Assembly: GCF_003347495.1 (NCBI RefSeq) | Contig: NZ_QCXY01000004.1 | Location: forward strand, 124,001-188,000 | Length of the DNA: 64,000 nt | DNA from: Pleomorphovibrio marinus | GTDB lineage: Bacteria > Bacteroidota > Bacteroidia > Cytophagales > Cyclobacteriaceae | Reading direction: 5' to 3' | In this document: piece after piece, positions 38,774-48,015 of the stretch | Layout of the letters: the number at the start of each line of letters is the position of its first letter | Numbering within the stretch: the stretch's first letter is position 1 | Notes under the pieces: model-generated | Told to the model about the DNA's origin: nothing | What the model saw: only the letters and a program-made list of their open reading frames with translations | Database searches by the model: none | Made by a program: the position numbers and the translations under genes

Positions 38774-39736
38774 CTATGAATGTTCATCCCATAAATCTGA
38801 AAGCTTGTAAGGACTTCCTTCAATTACCCATGCCGGGCCAGGAGTATACCTGTGGGGTCCCTCTAGTTGATCCATTACCTTCATTTGATTTTCAGAGAGC
38901 TGAATTTTCAATGCATCAAAATTTTCCTGAATTCGTTTTGGGTGGACCGATTTAGGGATCACCGAAGTTCCCCTCCTCATTCCCCAGGACAATGCCACCT
39001 GAGCGGCTGTTGCATTGTGGGAATTGGCTATTTCCTTCAAGGTTTTGTCTTCTAACAAAATAGGCAAATCCACCTCCTTATTGTCCACCCTATATGCCGC
39101 ACCTAATGGGCCGTATGCAGTCAGAAAAATCGAATTCTGGTCACAAAACTCCTTCAGTTTATGCTGTGGCAAATAAGGATGCAGCTCTACTTGGTTAACC
39201 TCAGGAGGAATCTTGCAAGAAGCCAGGATCTCTTTTAACTTATTCCTGTTAAAATTTGAAACGCCTATGTGCCGGACTAACCCCAGTTCATGAAGACTTT
39301 CCATAGCCTCCCAGGTTTCTGGCAAGGGAGCTTCTTGGTAAGACAAAAAGTCCCCAGATGTTGAGGGGAAGTCAATTCCCTTTTTAATGGCTACCGGCCA
39401 ATGGATCAAATATAGATCCAAGTATTTAATTTGGAGGTTGGAAAGGGTATTTTTTAGAGCTGGATGTACATCATGGGACAGGTGACTGTCATTCCACAAC
39501 TTGGAGGTTATCCACAGATCCTCCCTTTTCACCAATTTATCTGAAAAGGCCTTTTGCAAGGCCTCTCCAATTTCTTTTTCGTTTTGATAGATGTGTGCAC
39601 AGTCAATGTGCCTATAGCCATAGTTTATGGCCTCAATAACTGCATTAAAAACTTCCTTTGGTTCTGAACGCCAAGTACCTAGTCCCATTGCGGGCATTTG
39701 ATCTCCATTGGCGAAGGTAAGTGGCTTGGTGGTCAT
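38774..39736 (-). CDS. Aldo/keto reductase (paralog 2)
   Basis: A 320-residue paralog of the gene downstream, with the same tetrad: Asp and Tyr in GYRHIDCAHIYQNE, Lys in TSKLWNDSH and His in YLIHWP. It has the same NADP loop (IPKSVHPKRI) and nearly the same domain borders. Differences cluster in the C-terminal substrate loop (PGPAWVIEGSPYKLSDLW versus DGTFFTEVPGSPFGATDLW), so the two may act on different sugars or aldehydes. It starts 36 bp after the secreted Cys-pair protein gene. Confidence 0.92.
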   Translation of the reverse strand: MTTKPLTFANGDQMPAMGLGTWRSEPKEVFNAVIEAINYGYRHIDCAHIYQNEKEIGEALQKAFSDKLVKREDLWITSKLWNDSHLSHDVHPALKNTLSNLQIKYLDLYLIHWPVAIKKGIDFPSTSGDFLSYQEAPLPETWEAMESLHELGLVRHIGVSNFNRNKLKEILASCKIPPEVNQVELHPYLPQHKLKEFCDQNSIFLTAYGPLGAAYRVDNKEVDLPILLEDKTLKEIANSHNATAAQVALSWGMRRGTSVIPKSVHPKRIQENFDALKIQLSENQMKVMDQLEGPHRYTPGPAWVIEGSPYKLSDLWDEHS

Positions 39737-39772
39737 TAAGGGTTGGTTGGTTTTTGATTAAAATAGTTTGGT

Positions 39773-40210
39773 TTAATTCGACAGCATTTGGGCGTTTTGC
39801 AAGATATACATTAATTTTTCCGGATCGTTGTCATTGAGTGTAAGGGTGCCCTTCACTTTTACCCTTTTGGAAGTGTACTTAATAGGGTCTTTAAGCATTA
39901 CTTCCATTACGGTCTCTGGCCCCCCTGCCCCGCAAAAGAAGCATTCTGCCAAAGGCAGTGCGGAAATAATGATGTGTTCCGGCTTAAACATCCCCTCAAA
40001 TGGAATGATATAGCCATCTGCCACTACTTCTTTACCTTCTAGCTTTTTAATATTATCCGAGAAAACTGGAAGATAAAGCTCTCCCCATTCGTCCTCCCCT
40101 ATTTTGTAGGTAACCTCCGAGAGGTCTTTCCATACGGATTCTTGTTGAGAAAACCCCACAGTGGCCATAAAGCAAAAAGCCGCCAGCAAACACAAATACC
40201 TTTTTTTCAT
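39773..40210 (-). CDS. Small secreted protein with a CxxC pair, DUF3299-like
   Basis: A 145-residue exported protein. The signal peptide MKKRYLCLLAAFCFMATVGF ends near SQQ. A mature OB-like domain contains VVADGYIIPFEG and a CFFCGAGGPE motif (C90, C93). The layout resembles the DUF3299 proteins found next to FtsX-type ABC transporters; in Vibrio such operons have been linked to zinc uptake, although I rely on memory for this. It starts 12 bp after the permease gene, so it belongs to the ABC cassette. Metal binding by the Cys pair is inference. Confidence 0.65.
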   Translation of the reverse strand: MKKRYLCLLAAFCFMATVGFSQQESVWKDLSEVTYKIGEDEWGELYLPVFSDNIKKLEGKEVVADGYIIPFEGMFKPEHIIISALPLAECFFCGAGGPETVMEVMLKDPIKYTSKRVKVKGTLTLNDNDPEKLMYILQNAQMLSN

Positions 40211-40222
40211 TCTGTTCTAAAT

Positions 40223-41449
40223 TTACGATCCCGTCAATTGTTTGGCGATGTCTGTCCTGTAAGCATTCCAAGCAGGAATCAAGGATGCCAAAACACCCGT
40301 AATCAATGCTATTCCTAACAGCCACAATTCCTCTGCCAAAAAAATATCTGGCCTAAGTCCCGACAATGCGCCCTGTTCATTGTTTATAACCAATAACCAT
40401 AAGAAAAAGTGTCCTATGGCAATTCCTAATAATCCTCCCAAAAGGGTCAATATGAATCCCTCCAGGATAATATGGACAAATAATGTTGCTTTCGAAGCCC
40501 CCAAAGTTCTCATTACTGCCAAATCATATTTCCTCTCTTTAAGGGAATTGTAAAGGGCAATGAATATGCCTAAACCTGCAATCGCGATGATCACAACCGC
40601 TAATCCCTGGATCAACTTTATCCCTACCCCCAGCAGTTCGAACAACCTGGAAATCTCAAAGGAGGGAGAGGCTGCCTGTAGCGAACTTCTGCTATTAATA
40701 TATCTGGGCAATTGAACCGCTGCTATGGGGTTACGGTATTTTACCAAGAGGGAGGTGACTTCTCTGCCTTCCTGGTCGCTGGAAGGAAAGCCCGAGGTGG
40801 CTACGGGTTGTTCGAACTTCTCATGGTCATGGTCTTCATCGTGAGTGTACCAAACCGATTCCAAAGCAGTAAGGATCAATTGGTCAAGCACGTTATCTTG
40901 TTTCTCCAAAATCCCTACCACTATATAGTCATGTTCGTCATGGGCATGGCTAGCTGTCCCAATACCATGTGACCCTACAAATCTGCTGCCTACTTCCAAT
41001 TCCAACTTGCTGGCCACCTCTTGTCCTAAAACCGTTTCAAAGGCGACTTCCCAGGGCCTGCCCTCCCTAAAGCCGGCATTGTAAAGCTCCAGGTAATCAT
41101 GGTTGGTTCCAATGATCCGGTATCCATTATAGTTGTCCCCCATTCCCAATGGTATCACATTTTTTATCAACCTATTTTTGGACACACTTTCAGCTTCATC
41201 CAAGGGGATATTTCCGGTAGGGAAATCGATATGGTAAACAGATGAAAGCACCAACTGTAGGGGACTGCCCTTGGCTCCAATTACCAAATCTATCCCCTCT
41301 GCATCCCGTGTCATTTTATTTTCAAATTGGTCCTGCATCAAAAGCAGCACCGTAATAATCGCCAAACCCATAGACAGGAGCAGGATGTTCAGCCCTGTGT
41401 TCAAAGGTTTTGCGAGTAGATAGTTCCAACTAAGCTTTACTAAATTCAT
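40223..41449 (-). CDS. ABC transporter permease, FtsX/MacB type, with His-rich periplasmic domain
   Basis: A 408-residue inner-membrane protein with the FtsX layout: one helix near 18-38, a large periplasmic domain (about 45-265) and three C-terminal helices. The periplasmic part has two His/Asp-rich clusters, HGIGTASHAHDEHD at 161-174 and HDEDHDHE at 203-210, which look like metal-binding loops. The cytoplasmic joint YNSLKERKYDLAVMRTLGAS is standard. It would work with the ATPase upstream and the Cys-pair protein downstream. A repeat remnant lies between it and the ATPase gene. Confidence 0.88.
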   Translation of the reverse strand: MNLVKLSWNYLLAKPLNTGLNILLLSMGLAIITVLLLMQDQFENKMTRDAEGIDLVIGAKGSPLQLVLSSVYHIDFPTGNIPLDEAESVSKNRLIKNVIPLGMGDNYNGYRIIGTNHDYLELYNAGFREGRPWEVAFETVLGQEVASKLELEVGSRFVGSHGIGTASHAHDEHDYIVVGILEKQDNVLDQLILTALESVWYTHDEDHDHEKFEQPVATSGFPSSDQEGREVTSLLVKYRNPIAAVQLPRYINSRSSLQAASPSFEISRLFELLGVGIKLIQGLAVVIIAIAGLGIFIALYNSLKERKYDLAVMRTLGASKATLFVHIILEGFILTLLGGLLGIAIGHFFLWLLVINNEQGALSGLRPDIFLAEELWLLGIALITGVLASLIPAWNAYRTDIAKQLTGS

Positions 41450-41625
41450 GCATTAAAGTTTTCATCCCAATAGATATAAATTTTGCAGGCATCCCTTCGT
41501 GTGAAGTTTTCGTTGCGGTCCCTTGAAAAAATTCAGGGAAGGACTGCGAGAAACCAAATGATATTTCCTTTCTGTATATGCCAATTTTTAGAACTCTGTG
41601 TGTCGATTTCGTCCTACTCGATTTC
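41450..41625 (-). repeat. Modular palindromic repeat, diverged copy inside an operon (copy 7)
   Basis: On the minus strand it starts GGAAATCGAG within the 3' end of the ATPase gene, then shares AAAATTGGCAT, ACAGAAAGGAAAT, GTTTCTCGCAG and the CCCTGAA...TTCAAGGG hairpin with the long copy at 34.4 kb. The GC-rich module is missing. It ends near ATGAAAAC at 41465, 16 bp before the permease start codon. Confidence 0.7.
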
Positions 41626-42247
41626 CTATGGTAAGATGGTTTTCAATATGGTCTTTTACCCTTTGGTCATGAGTGACAATAATCAATACGGCATTTAATT
41701 TTTTCGACTGTTGCTTTAACAAATTAACCACCGCCTCTGCATTTTTGTCATCCAGACTGGAAGTTGGTTCGTCTGCCAGCAAAAGTTTGGGTTGATTTAC
41801 CAAAGCCCTGGCGATAGAAACCCTTTGTGCTTCCCCCTCGCTGAGCGTATTTACTTTGGCGTTTTTTTTATTCCCAATTCCTAGCTCTTCCAGGTAAGTA
41901 CTTATGCTGCCATTTTCCTTTTTCCCTGCAAAAAAATTGGCAGCTTGAAGGTTTTCCATTACCGTCAAGGCGGAAAGGATATGCGGCTTTTGAAAGATGA
42001 TGCCTATATTCTTCCCCCTAAACTTATCCAATTTGTCCTCTTTAAGGGAGTAAATATCAACATCGTCGATAATTACCTTACCTCCTTGGGGCTTTAGCAA
42101 GCCTGCTATGATATTAAGCGCAGTGGTCTTTCCACTGCCAGATTCCCCCAGCACAAGTAGCTCCTCCCCTGCCTTTAGATGTATATCGGGAATGGAAAAG
42201 GCAGGAACACCGGTATATTCAAATTGTATGGATTTTGTCGATAACAT
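41588..42247 (-). CDS. ABC transporter ATP-binding protein (LolD/MacB type)
   Basis: A 219-residue cytoplasmic ATPase. Walker A GESGSGKT is at 34-41, and the signature LSEGEAQRVSIARAL and Walker B LLLADEPTSSLDD are intact. It belongs to the class that pairs with FtsX/MacB permeases, present downstream. The last 11 residues (RVGRNRHTEF region) and the stop codon are encoded by repeat copy 7, so the C-terminus appears to have been changed by the element. It begins 8 bp after the hybrid kinase gene. Confidence 0.92.
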   Translation of the reverse strand: MLSTKSIQFEYTGVPAFSIPDIHLKAGEELLVLGESGSGKTTALNIIAGLLKPQGGKVIIDDVDIYSLKEDKLDKFRGKNIGIIFQKPHILSALTVMENLQAANFFAGKKENGSISTYLEELGIGNKKNAKVNTLSEGEAQRVSIARALVNQPKLLLADEPTSSLDDKNAEAVVNLLKQQSKKLNAVLIIVTHDQRVKDHIENHLTIGNRVGRNRHTEF

Positions 42248-42255
42248 AAAATATA

Positions 42256-43431
42256 CTATTTGATGGGTATTTCCAGGTGAAAAACAGTTCCTTTATTTAC
42301 TTTAGATTCAAAATCGATCTTTCCGCCTATCACTTCAATACATTTTTTTACGATGGACAGTCCAAGACCAGAACCTTCCCTTAGGCCCACGTTCTTTCCT
42401 CTAAAGAAACGGTCAAAAAGTTGAGATTGTTCGGCCTCAGGTATTCCTATGCCTTGATCCTTAATAGTAGCCATTAACTTCTCCCCATCAGACCAAACCT
42501 TAAATTCCACCTGACCTTTATCCTTAGAGTATTTCACTGCATTACTAAGGAGGTTTTCCAAAATCTGGTACAACAAGTCCATGTCTGAGGTGATCATTTT
42601 GGGCAACTTTTCAAAATGAGTCTCGATTTTAACGCCATTTTCCACCCCAGCCTTCACCATGTCAACCACTTCATTCAAGAACGAGGAAGTGTATATCCGC
42701 ATTGGCTTATAGTTCATCTTGTCAGCATCGGCCTTTCCAAAAAACAGCACACTGGTCAAAAGACTGTTCAGGTTGCGTACCGAGTTTTCGATTTTGGTGG
42801 CATGCTTCATTATCTTGACCTTGAAGGGGTGATCCCTTTCCGCATATTGCTTTAATAACTGAGCGGAGCTCAAAATGGAGGTCAAAGGGGTTTTGAATCC
42901 ATGGGACACGTTTTGTACAATCCTGGACTTTAGCTCACTGAGCTCCCTTTCCTTTTCCAGGGCTTTTTGAAGTTCTTTATTGGCCTCGTTGAGGTCTGCT
43001 GTTCGTTGTTTAACTTTTTCCTCTAGCTCATTATTGAGGTTTTGTAACTCCTTTTCCTTTTTGTCCTTAAATATGGCAAGTTCTATCACCATATTAAGTT
43101 CCCTGATATTGAATGGCTTTATGACATAAGCACTGGGATTGGTAACGGCAACCTTTTGGAGTGTTTCTGAATCGCTGCTTGCAGTAAGGTAAACTACAGG
43201 GATATTGTATTTTTCGTTGATGATCTCCGTGGTTTTGATACCGTCAAGCTTTCCGGAAAGGTTGATGTCCATCATTACAATATCAGCCCGGTATTCAGAC
43301 AGAATTTCAAGTGCCATTTCCCCTGAATCGGCAATTCCTATGATCTCATGATGGTTTTTCTCCAGTGCTTTTTTTAGAAGCAAAGCAGAGACCGTATCAT
43401 CTTCGGTAATTAAAATCTTAAGAGAAAACAT
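42256..43431 (-). CDS. Response regulator-histidine kinase hybrid (REC-HisKA-HATPase)
   Basis: A 391-residue soluble signalling protein. The N-terminal receiver (4-120) has the phosphoacceptor D55 in MMDINLSG, the acidic pair at 10-12 and the lysine in VIKPFN. A coiled coil (121-168) leads to a HisKA domain with H177 in VSHGFKTPLTS; the usual Glu after the His is Gly. The ATPase domain has NLLSNAVKYS, DQGIGIP and GSGLGLSIVKK. No membrane segment is seen. It is probably driven by the upstream membrane sensor and may control the ABC genes that follow directly. Confidence 0.92.
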   Translation of the reverse strand: MFSLKILITEDDTVSALLLKKALEKNHHEIIGIADSGEMALEILSEYRADIVMMDINLSGKLDGIKTTEIINEKYNIPVVYLTASSDSETLQKVAVTNPSAYVIKPFNIRELNMVIELAIFKDKKEKELQNLNNELEEKVKQRTADLNEANKELQKALEKERELSELKSRIVQNVSHGFKTPLTSILSSAQLLKQYAERDHPFKVKIMKHATKIENSVRNLNSLLTSVLFFGKADADKMNYKPMRIYTSSFLNEVVDMVKAGVENGVKIETHFEKLPKMITSDMDLLYQILENLLSNAVKYSKDKGQVEFKVWSDGEKLMATIKDQGIGIPEAEQSQLFDRFFRGKNVGLREGSGLGLSIVKKCIEVIGGKIDFESKVNKGTVFHLEIPIK

Positions 43432-43482
43432 AATGCTGTTTCATTATATGCTAAAATATTGAAAAAACTGGAAAAGTGTCAT

Positions 43483-46400
43483 TTAACCAAGTGGAATCGT
43501 AATTTCCACCCTAGTCCCATTCTCCTTTTCACTCTGAATGTCAATTTTCCCGGAAAGTTGATCCAAGAGGTGTTTGGTGATGAAAAGCCCCAATCCTACC
43601 CCTTCGTATTGCCTATTATACCCCTTACTTTCCTGTTCAAACGGCTGAAAAAGCCTATTTAAGTACTCCTTACTCATTCCCACACCTTGATCCGTAACTT
43701 TGATATAAATGCTTTGCCCTATCTTTTCCAACCAAACTTCAACCATCCCTTTTTCGGAATACTTTATTGCATTTCCCACAACTCTTTCAATGATCATTTT
43801 AAGGTATTCTGCTGAAGTTTTACCAATAAAAGGTTTGGTTTGTTGCTTTAATGTCACTAAGATACCCTTTTTTATGGCAGTTGATTTAAGATTGACCAAA
43901 ATTTTGGATATTAAATCATTGATGTTTATCTCCTTGTAAACCACACCCACCTTATCTGCCTCTATCCTGCTTAAGTCCAGAATTGCGTCAATAGTATGGA
44001 GCAACCGTTCCCCACTCTCCTGGATAATCTCCAATTGCCCAACAAGTTCTAGGTTGTCCCTGTAGCAATTCAATATATGTTCGGTGCTACCCAAGATACC
44101 ATTAAGTGGAGTTCTTATTTCATGGCTCATATTGGACAATATACTACTTTTGAGCCTGCTAACTTCTTCTGCCCGTTCCTTTGCGATTTTTAATCCCTTT
44201 TCAATTTCTTTTTTCTTTGTGATATCCCGGAATACATTCAGTAAGAGAGGTTTTCCCTCATAATCGGACATCATCCGGTTGATATGTATTTCAATTTCTC
44301 TAGCCCCGGATTTTAAGGGCATTGTCATTTCTAAGATAAGTGCTTCTCCATTGAGGTTTGAAAGTGCCGGGCGAATTACCCTGCTGGTATTGGAATAAAA
44401 CTCGGGGTCAGTGAACAGGACAGGCAGACCCCCAGCTATGATTTCCTGCTCATTCATCCCTGTCATTTTGCAGATGGAGGGATTAGCCGCCAATACCTTG
44501 CCACCAACAGCAGAAATTACTAGCCCATCCTCTGAACTTTTCCACACATTCTTAAACTGGTCTTCTTTGACTTGAATTTGAGCATTTTTTTGAACCAAAT
44601 CACTTTTCAATAGTCCTTGATTTTTATATTGCACGAACAAAAAGTTTATTAGAATCCCTAAGCCTATAAAAAACAAAACCAAGAGGGCTATGAACCATCC
44701 TTGTAAATATAGGGGGTAAGCTACCGTAAAGGGTTTTGAGGTAACAACCTCGGATTGGTTTTGGCCATTTAGTCCTGCCCTTATTAGCAGCTGGTATTGA
44801 CCTGGTGGAAGATTATTGAAATAAATCTTGTTGTTTCTGGGGTTTTCGGTTACAATCCAATCTTGGTGCAAGCCCTTTAACATATACTCGACAGTAACTG
44901 GGGGCCATGCCGAAAAGCTAACAGTGCTATAGGTAACCTCTACGTTGTTAAATTGAAAAGGAACTTTATCCAATTCCACATCTTTTTCGTTCTCAGAGAT
45001 TACCCTGATATTTTCCACAAACACTAATGGACTAGCCCTACTAACTATGTCTTCATCAGGAAAATAAACAGATATGCCATTCTGGGTACCAATAAACATA
45101 CGTTGATTGTCAGCAAGACAGAGTGCTCCCCGATTGATATCATTGCCGATCAATCCATTTCTTTCGTTAAAATGCCTAAGCTTACCATTTGCCAAGACAT
45201 AAACCCCAAAATTTGTACCTATCCAAAGTTGATTGATATGGTCTTCCTGAAAAACATAAACCGATTGCTCTAAAGTTTGCCCAGAAATTTCGTAAGGAAC
45301 CAGTCCATTTCCGTCAATATAGAACAGTCCATCTTCAGTACCGACCAATAAAGTATCCCCCTTGGGATGAAAATCATAGCCACTAATGCGAATATGACTA
45401 TCCTGTATGGAAAGCCCGTCAAATTCAAGGCTGCTCCCGTTATCCATTAACACCCATTTATTATCCACTTTCCCTATCTTCCGGATAAAATTGGTCGGAT
45501 TTGCCTTGTCTTCCTTGATGAAAGGTAGGGCTTCCTCAAAGGAGGAAGCCAAACCATTGGCATCGATAAGCGCCTTGAAAATCAAATTATGGCTGACGGC
45601 ATAAAGGGTGTCACCTTCTACATAGACATATTGAAATGGCCTTTCTGATGGGCCATTTATAATCTCAAATTTGTCCGTTTTTGGGTTATAATGTCCAATG
45701 CCTGCCTGGTAAGCAGAGAACCAAACATTACCAAAATCATCATTTGCGAAGTTCAGCACCCTTCCCAACCCCTTTTCTCCCTCCCTAGTGAAATCAAAGG
45801 AACGTACGGGATTTGTGCCCTCCCAAACCTGTATACCATTATTATAACCTAAAAGATATCTTCCGGGAGAAAAATTATTCAAAGCCGAAATATCGGACTC
45901 AAGGATGCCAACAGATATATCAAAATTTTGAAACCTTAGGCTGGGAATATTTACAACCCCTCGATAAGAGCCTAGCCAAATAATACCTTCCCTATCCACA
46001 AATGTAGATTGAACAAAATATACCTTTAAGTTTTCATATGCGGATATAACAAAAGTGTTTTTGGACCTGAAGTTATGTTTATAAAGCTGGGAATTGAAGA
46101 AAAAGTAAATATCCCCCTTATTTTCGAGTAGCTCGAATTGATCCCCAACAGCGTTAATCTTTTCAGAGAAACCTTCATAGACCACCTCTTCCACAACCCA
46201 AATACTTGATCCCCTAGCAAGAAAACCCTTCCCTAGGTAGTAATACATGTCCTCCCACGGGTTATAAACCACCTTCCTGATGGCACCAAAAGGCTCATTT
46301 CCCTTAGTTTCCACCGGAATGAGCTCTTCCCCACTCACCCGATAGATTATATTTTCAAAGATCAAGAAGGTTTCTTCTTTCTTGAAGAAGGAGGAGAAAG

Positions 46401-46923
46401 CACCTGTTTTTTCCTTATCAATGGGGAATTTTGCAATCAGCTCGCCTGTCATAAGTTGTATCACCACCTCATCATTGGCGGAGAGATAAACTTTTTTTTC
46501 CTCTCTGGAGCCAGATATCTTGAGCTGAAACCTAGGATGAAATTGTTGTAAGGTGCCTTCGGATAAGGCCAAAGGTATCTCATGCCAAGTCTGAAGGTCA
46601 AAATAAAACACCAAGGGTTTTCCTGTTAATTGGTAAAGCCAAATGTGCCCATCTTCATCGGCATGAACCATGGGTTTTCCCTTGAACCTTTTTTCTAAAC
46701 TGTCAGGCAAAGAATAGGTGGAAATTCCATCCGAATATTTGGTGCCCTTGTCGGTAGCTAGCCAAATAAACCCTTTTTTATCCTGCTGAATCCCAAAAAT
46801 AGCTTCCGAGGTAAGATCAAAACCCCTAATCCTCCTGTTAAGGTTAAAGAATTGGGCATTCGCCTCCTGCACAAGGAGTAGGAGCACCAGCAGATGGGAA
46901 AAATTACGGATCATTGGATTCAA
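43483..46923 (-). CDS. Membrane sensor histidine kinase with Reg_prop propeller, Y_Y_Y and PAS domains
   Basis: A 1146-residue two-component sensor. A signal peptide ends near ANAQ. The periplasmic part (about 25-700) has two-component propeller repeats (GFIWLATDKGTKYSDG, GIIWLGSYRGVVN, HINQLWIGTNFGVYVL), then a Y_Y_Y domain (about 700-745). One membrane helix lies at about 755-778. The cytoplasmic part has PAS (about 800-905), HisKA with His near 933 in MSHEIRTPLNG, and a HATPase domain to the end (GVGLGLFITK). Unlike Bacteroides HTCS proteins it has no receiver or HTH domain, so it must signal through another protein, probably the hybrid kinase 51 bp downstream. Confidence 0.92.
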   Translation of the reverse strand: MNPMIRNFSHLLVLLLLVQEANAQFFNLNRRIRGFDLTSEAIFGIQQDKKGFIWLATDKGTKYSDGISTYSLPDSLEKRFKGKPMVHADEDGHIWLYQLTGKPLVFYFDLQTWHEIPLALSEGTLQQFHPRFQLKISGSREEKKVYLSANDEVVIQLMTGELIAKFPIDKEKTGAFSSFFKKEETFLIFENIIYRVSGEELIPVETKGNEPFGAIRKVVYNPWEDMYYYLGKGFLARGSSIWVVEEVVYEGFSEKINAVGDQFELLENKGDIYFFFNSQLYKHNFRSKNTFVISAYENLKVYFVQSTFVDREGIIWLGSYRGVVNIPSLRFQNFDISVGILESDISALNNFSPGRYLLGYNNGIQVWEGTNPVRSFDFTREGEKGLGRVLNFANDDFGNVWFSAYQAGIGHYNPKTDKFEIINGPSERPFQYVYVEGDTLYAVSHNLIFKALIDANGLASSFEEALPFIKEDKANPTNFIRKIGKVDNKWVLMDNGSSLEFDGLSIQDSHIRISGYDFHPKGDTLLVGTEDGLFYIDGNGLVPYEISGQTLEQSVYVFQEDHINQLWIGTNFGVYVLANGKLRHFNERNGLIGNDINRGALCLADNQRMFIGTQNGISVYFPDEDIVSRASPLVFVENIRVISENEKDVELDKVPFQFNNVEVTYSTVSFSAWPPVTVEYMLKGLHQDWIVTENPRNNKIYFNNLPPGQYQLLIRAGLNGQNQSEVVTSKPFTVAYPLYLQGWFIALLVLFFIGLGILINFLFVQYKNQGLLKSDLVQKNAQIQVKEDQFKNVWKSSEDGLVISAVGGKVLAANPSICKMTGMNEQEIIAGGLPVLFTDPEFYSNTSRVIRPALSNLNGEALILEMTMPLKSGAREIEIHINRMMSDYEGKPLLLNVFRDITKKKEIEKGLKIAKERAEEVSRLKSSILSNMSHEIRTPLNGILGSTEHILNCYRDNLELVGQLEIIQESGERLLHTIDAILDLSRIEADKVGVVYKEININDLISKILVNLKSTAIKKGILVTLKQQTKPFIGKTSAEYLKMIIERVVGNAIKYSEKGMVEVWLEKIGQSIYIKVTDQGVGMSKEYLNRLFQPFEQESKGYNRQYEGVGLGLFITKHLLDQLSGKIDIQSEKENGTRVEITIPLG

Positions 46924-46993
46924 TAATGAATTTTAAATTTATAAAAAGTTATCAAAACTCTAAATTAATCCGATAATGTTTGGTAATTCTTTT

Positions 46994-47021
46994 TTTGATA
47001 GGGCTTAATCCTATATTTTTG
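46994..47021 (+). promoter_or_regulatory. Probable sucD promoter
   Basis: TATTTTTG at 47014-47021 matches TAnnTTTG. TTTG at 46994-46997 lies 16 bases upstream, slightly short of the usual spacing. The transcript would start close to the ATG at 47045. Confidence 0.5.
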
Positions 47022-47044
47022 TGGCAAATAATAAAATTTGCAAT

Positions 47045-47926
47045 ATGAGTGTTTTGGTAAATAAAAATTCGAAAGTTATTGTTCAGGGCTTTACTGGCAA
47101 CGAAGGTTCTTTTCATGCCCAACAAATGATTGAATATGGCACCAATGTAGTTGGAGGTGTTACGCCTTCCAAAGGGGGTAGTACCCACCTTGGCAAGCCC
47201 GTGTTTAATACGGTAGAGGATGCTGTGAAGGCTACGGGAGCAGATACTTCCATCATATTTGTTCCTCCCGCATTCGCTGCAGACGCAATTATGGAAGCGG
47301 CTGATGCTGGGATAAAAGTAATCATCACCATCACAGAGGGTATTCCTGTAAAGGATATGATGAAAGCCAAACCTTATATTAAGAAAAAAGGAGCCACGTT
47401 AATTGGACCCAATTGTCCAGGTGTAATCACCCCTGGGGAAGCTAAGGTTGGGATTATGCCAGGCTTTGTTTTCCGACAAGGAAGGGTGGGCGTTGTGTCT
47501 AAGTCAGGTACTCTTACCTACGAGGCCGCTGACCAAATTTCAAAAGCCGGATTGGGAATTTCTACTGCAATTGGGATTGGAGGCGACCCCATCATAGGAA
47601 CTTCCACCAAAGAGGCAGTACAATTGTTAATGGAAGATCCTGAAACTGATGCCATCGTCATGATTGGAGAAATCGGGGGGAACTATGAGGCTGAAGCTGC
47701 TAAATGGATAAAGGAAAATGGCAATAAAAAACCCGTCGTAGGCTTTATCGCAGGCCAAACTGCTCCTCCGGGCAGAAGAATGGGTCATGCTGGTGCCATC
47801 GTTGGTGGTAAGGACGATACCGCAGAGGCTAAAATTAGAATTATGAAAGAAAATGGCATCTATGTGGCCGAATCACCTGGTGAAATCGGTGAAGTGATGG
47901 CAAAAGCACTTGGAGTGGACGCATAA
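47045..47926 (+). CDS. sucD: Succinyl-CoA synthetase alpha subunit
   Basis: A 293-residue TCA-cycle enzyme subunit that makes ATP or GTP from succinyl-CoA together with the beta subunit. The CoA-binding motif [13 protein letters not shown] is near 15-27, and the phosphohistidine is H248 in [15 protein letters not shown] at 47045 is chosen over the longer frame from 47021 because [10 protein letters not shown] is the family N-terminus and 47021 falls in the -7 box. sucC is not adjacent, as is common in Bacteroidota. A terminator follows. Confidence 0.96.
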   Translation: MSVLVNKNSKVIVQGFTGNEGSFHAQQMIEYGTNVVGGVTPSKGGSTHLGKPVFNTVEDAVKATGADTSIIFVPPAFAADAIMEAADAGIKVIITITEGIPVKDMMKAKPYIKKKGATLIGPNCPGVITPGEAKVGIMPGFVFRQGRVGVVSKSGTLTYEAADQISKAGLGISTAIGIGGDPIIGTSTKEAVQLLMEDPETDAIVMIGEIGGNYEAEAAKWIKENGNKKPVVGFIAGQTAPPGRRMGHAGAIVGGKDDTAEAKIRIMKENGIYVAESPGEIGEVMAKALGVDA

Positions 47927-47954
47927 ATTGACCACTTGGAAAGGAATATTACTT

Positions 47955-47980
47955 AAGGGGCTTAATGCCCCTTTTTTTTT
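47955..47980 (+). terminator. sucD terminator
   Basis: AAGGGGC-TTAAT-GCCCCTT, a perfect 7-bp stem, is followed by a run of T residues to 47980. Confidence 0.88.
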
Positions 47981-48015
47981 CTGGAAGTTGGTATTTTATT
48001 TGTAGTCTCCTGTTT

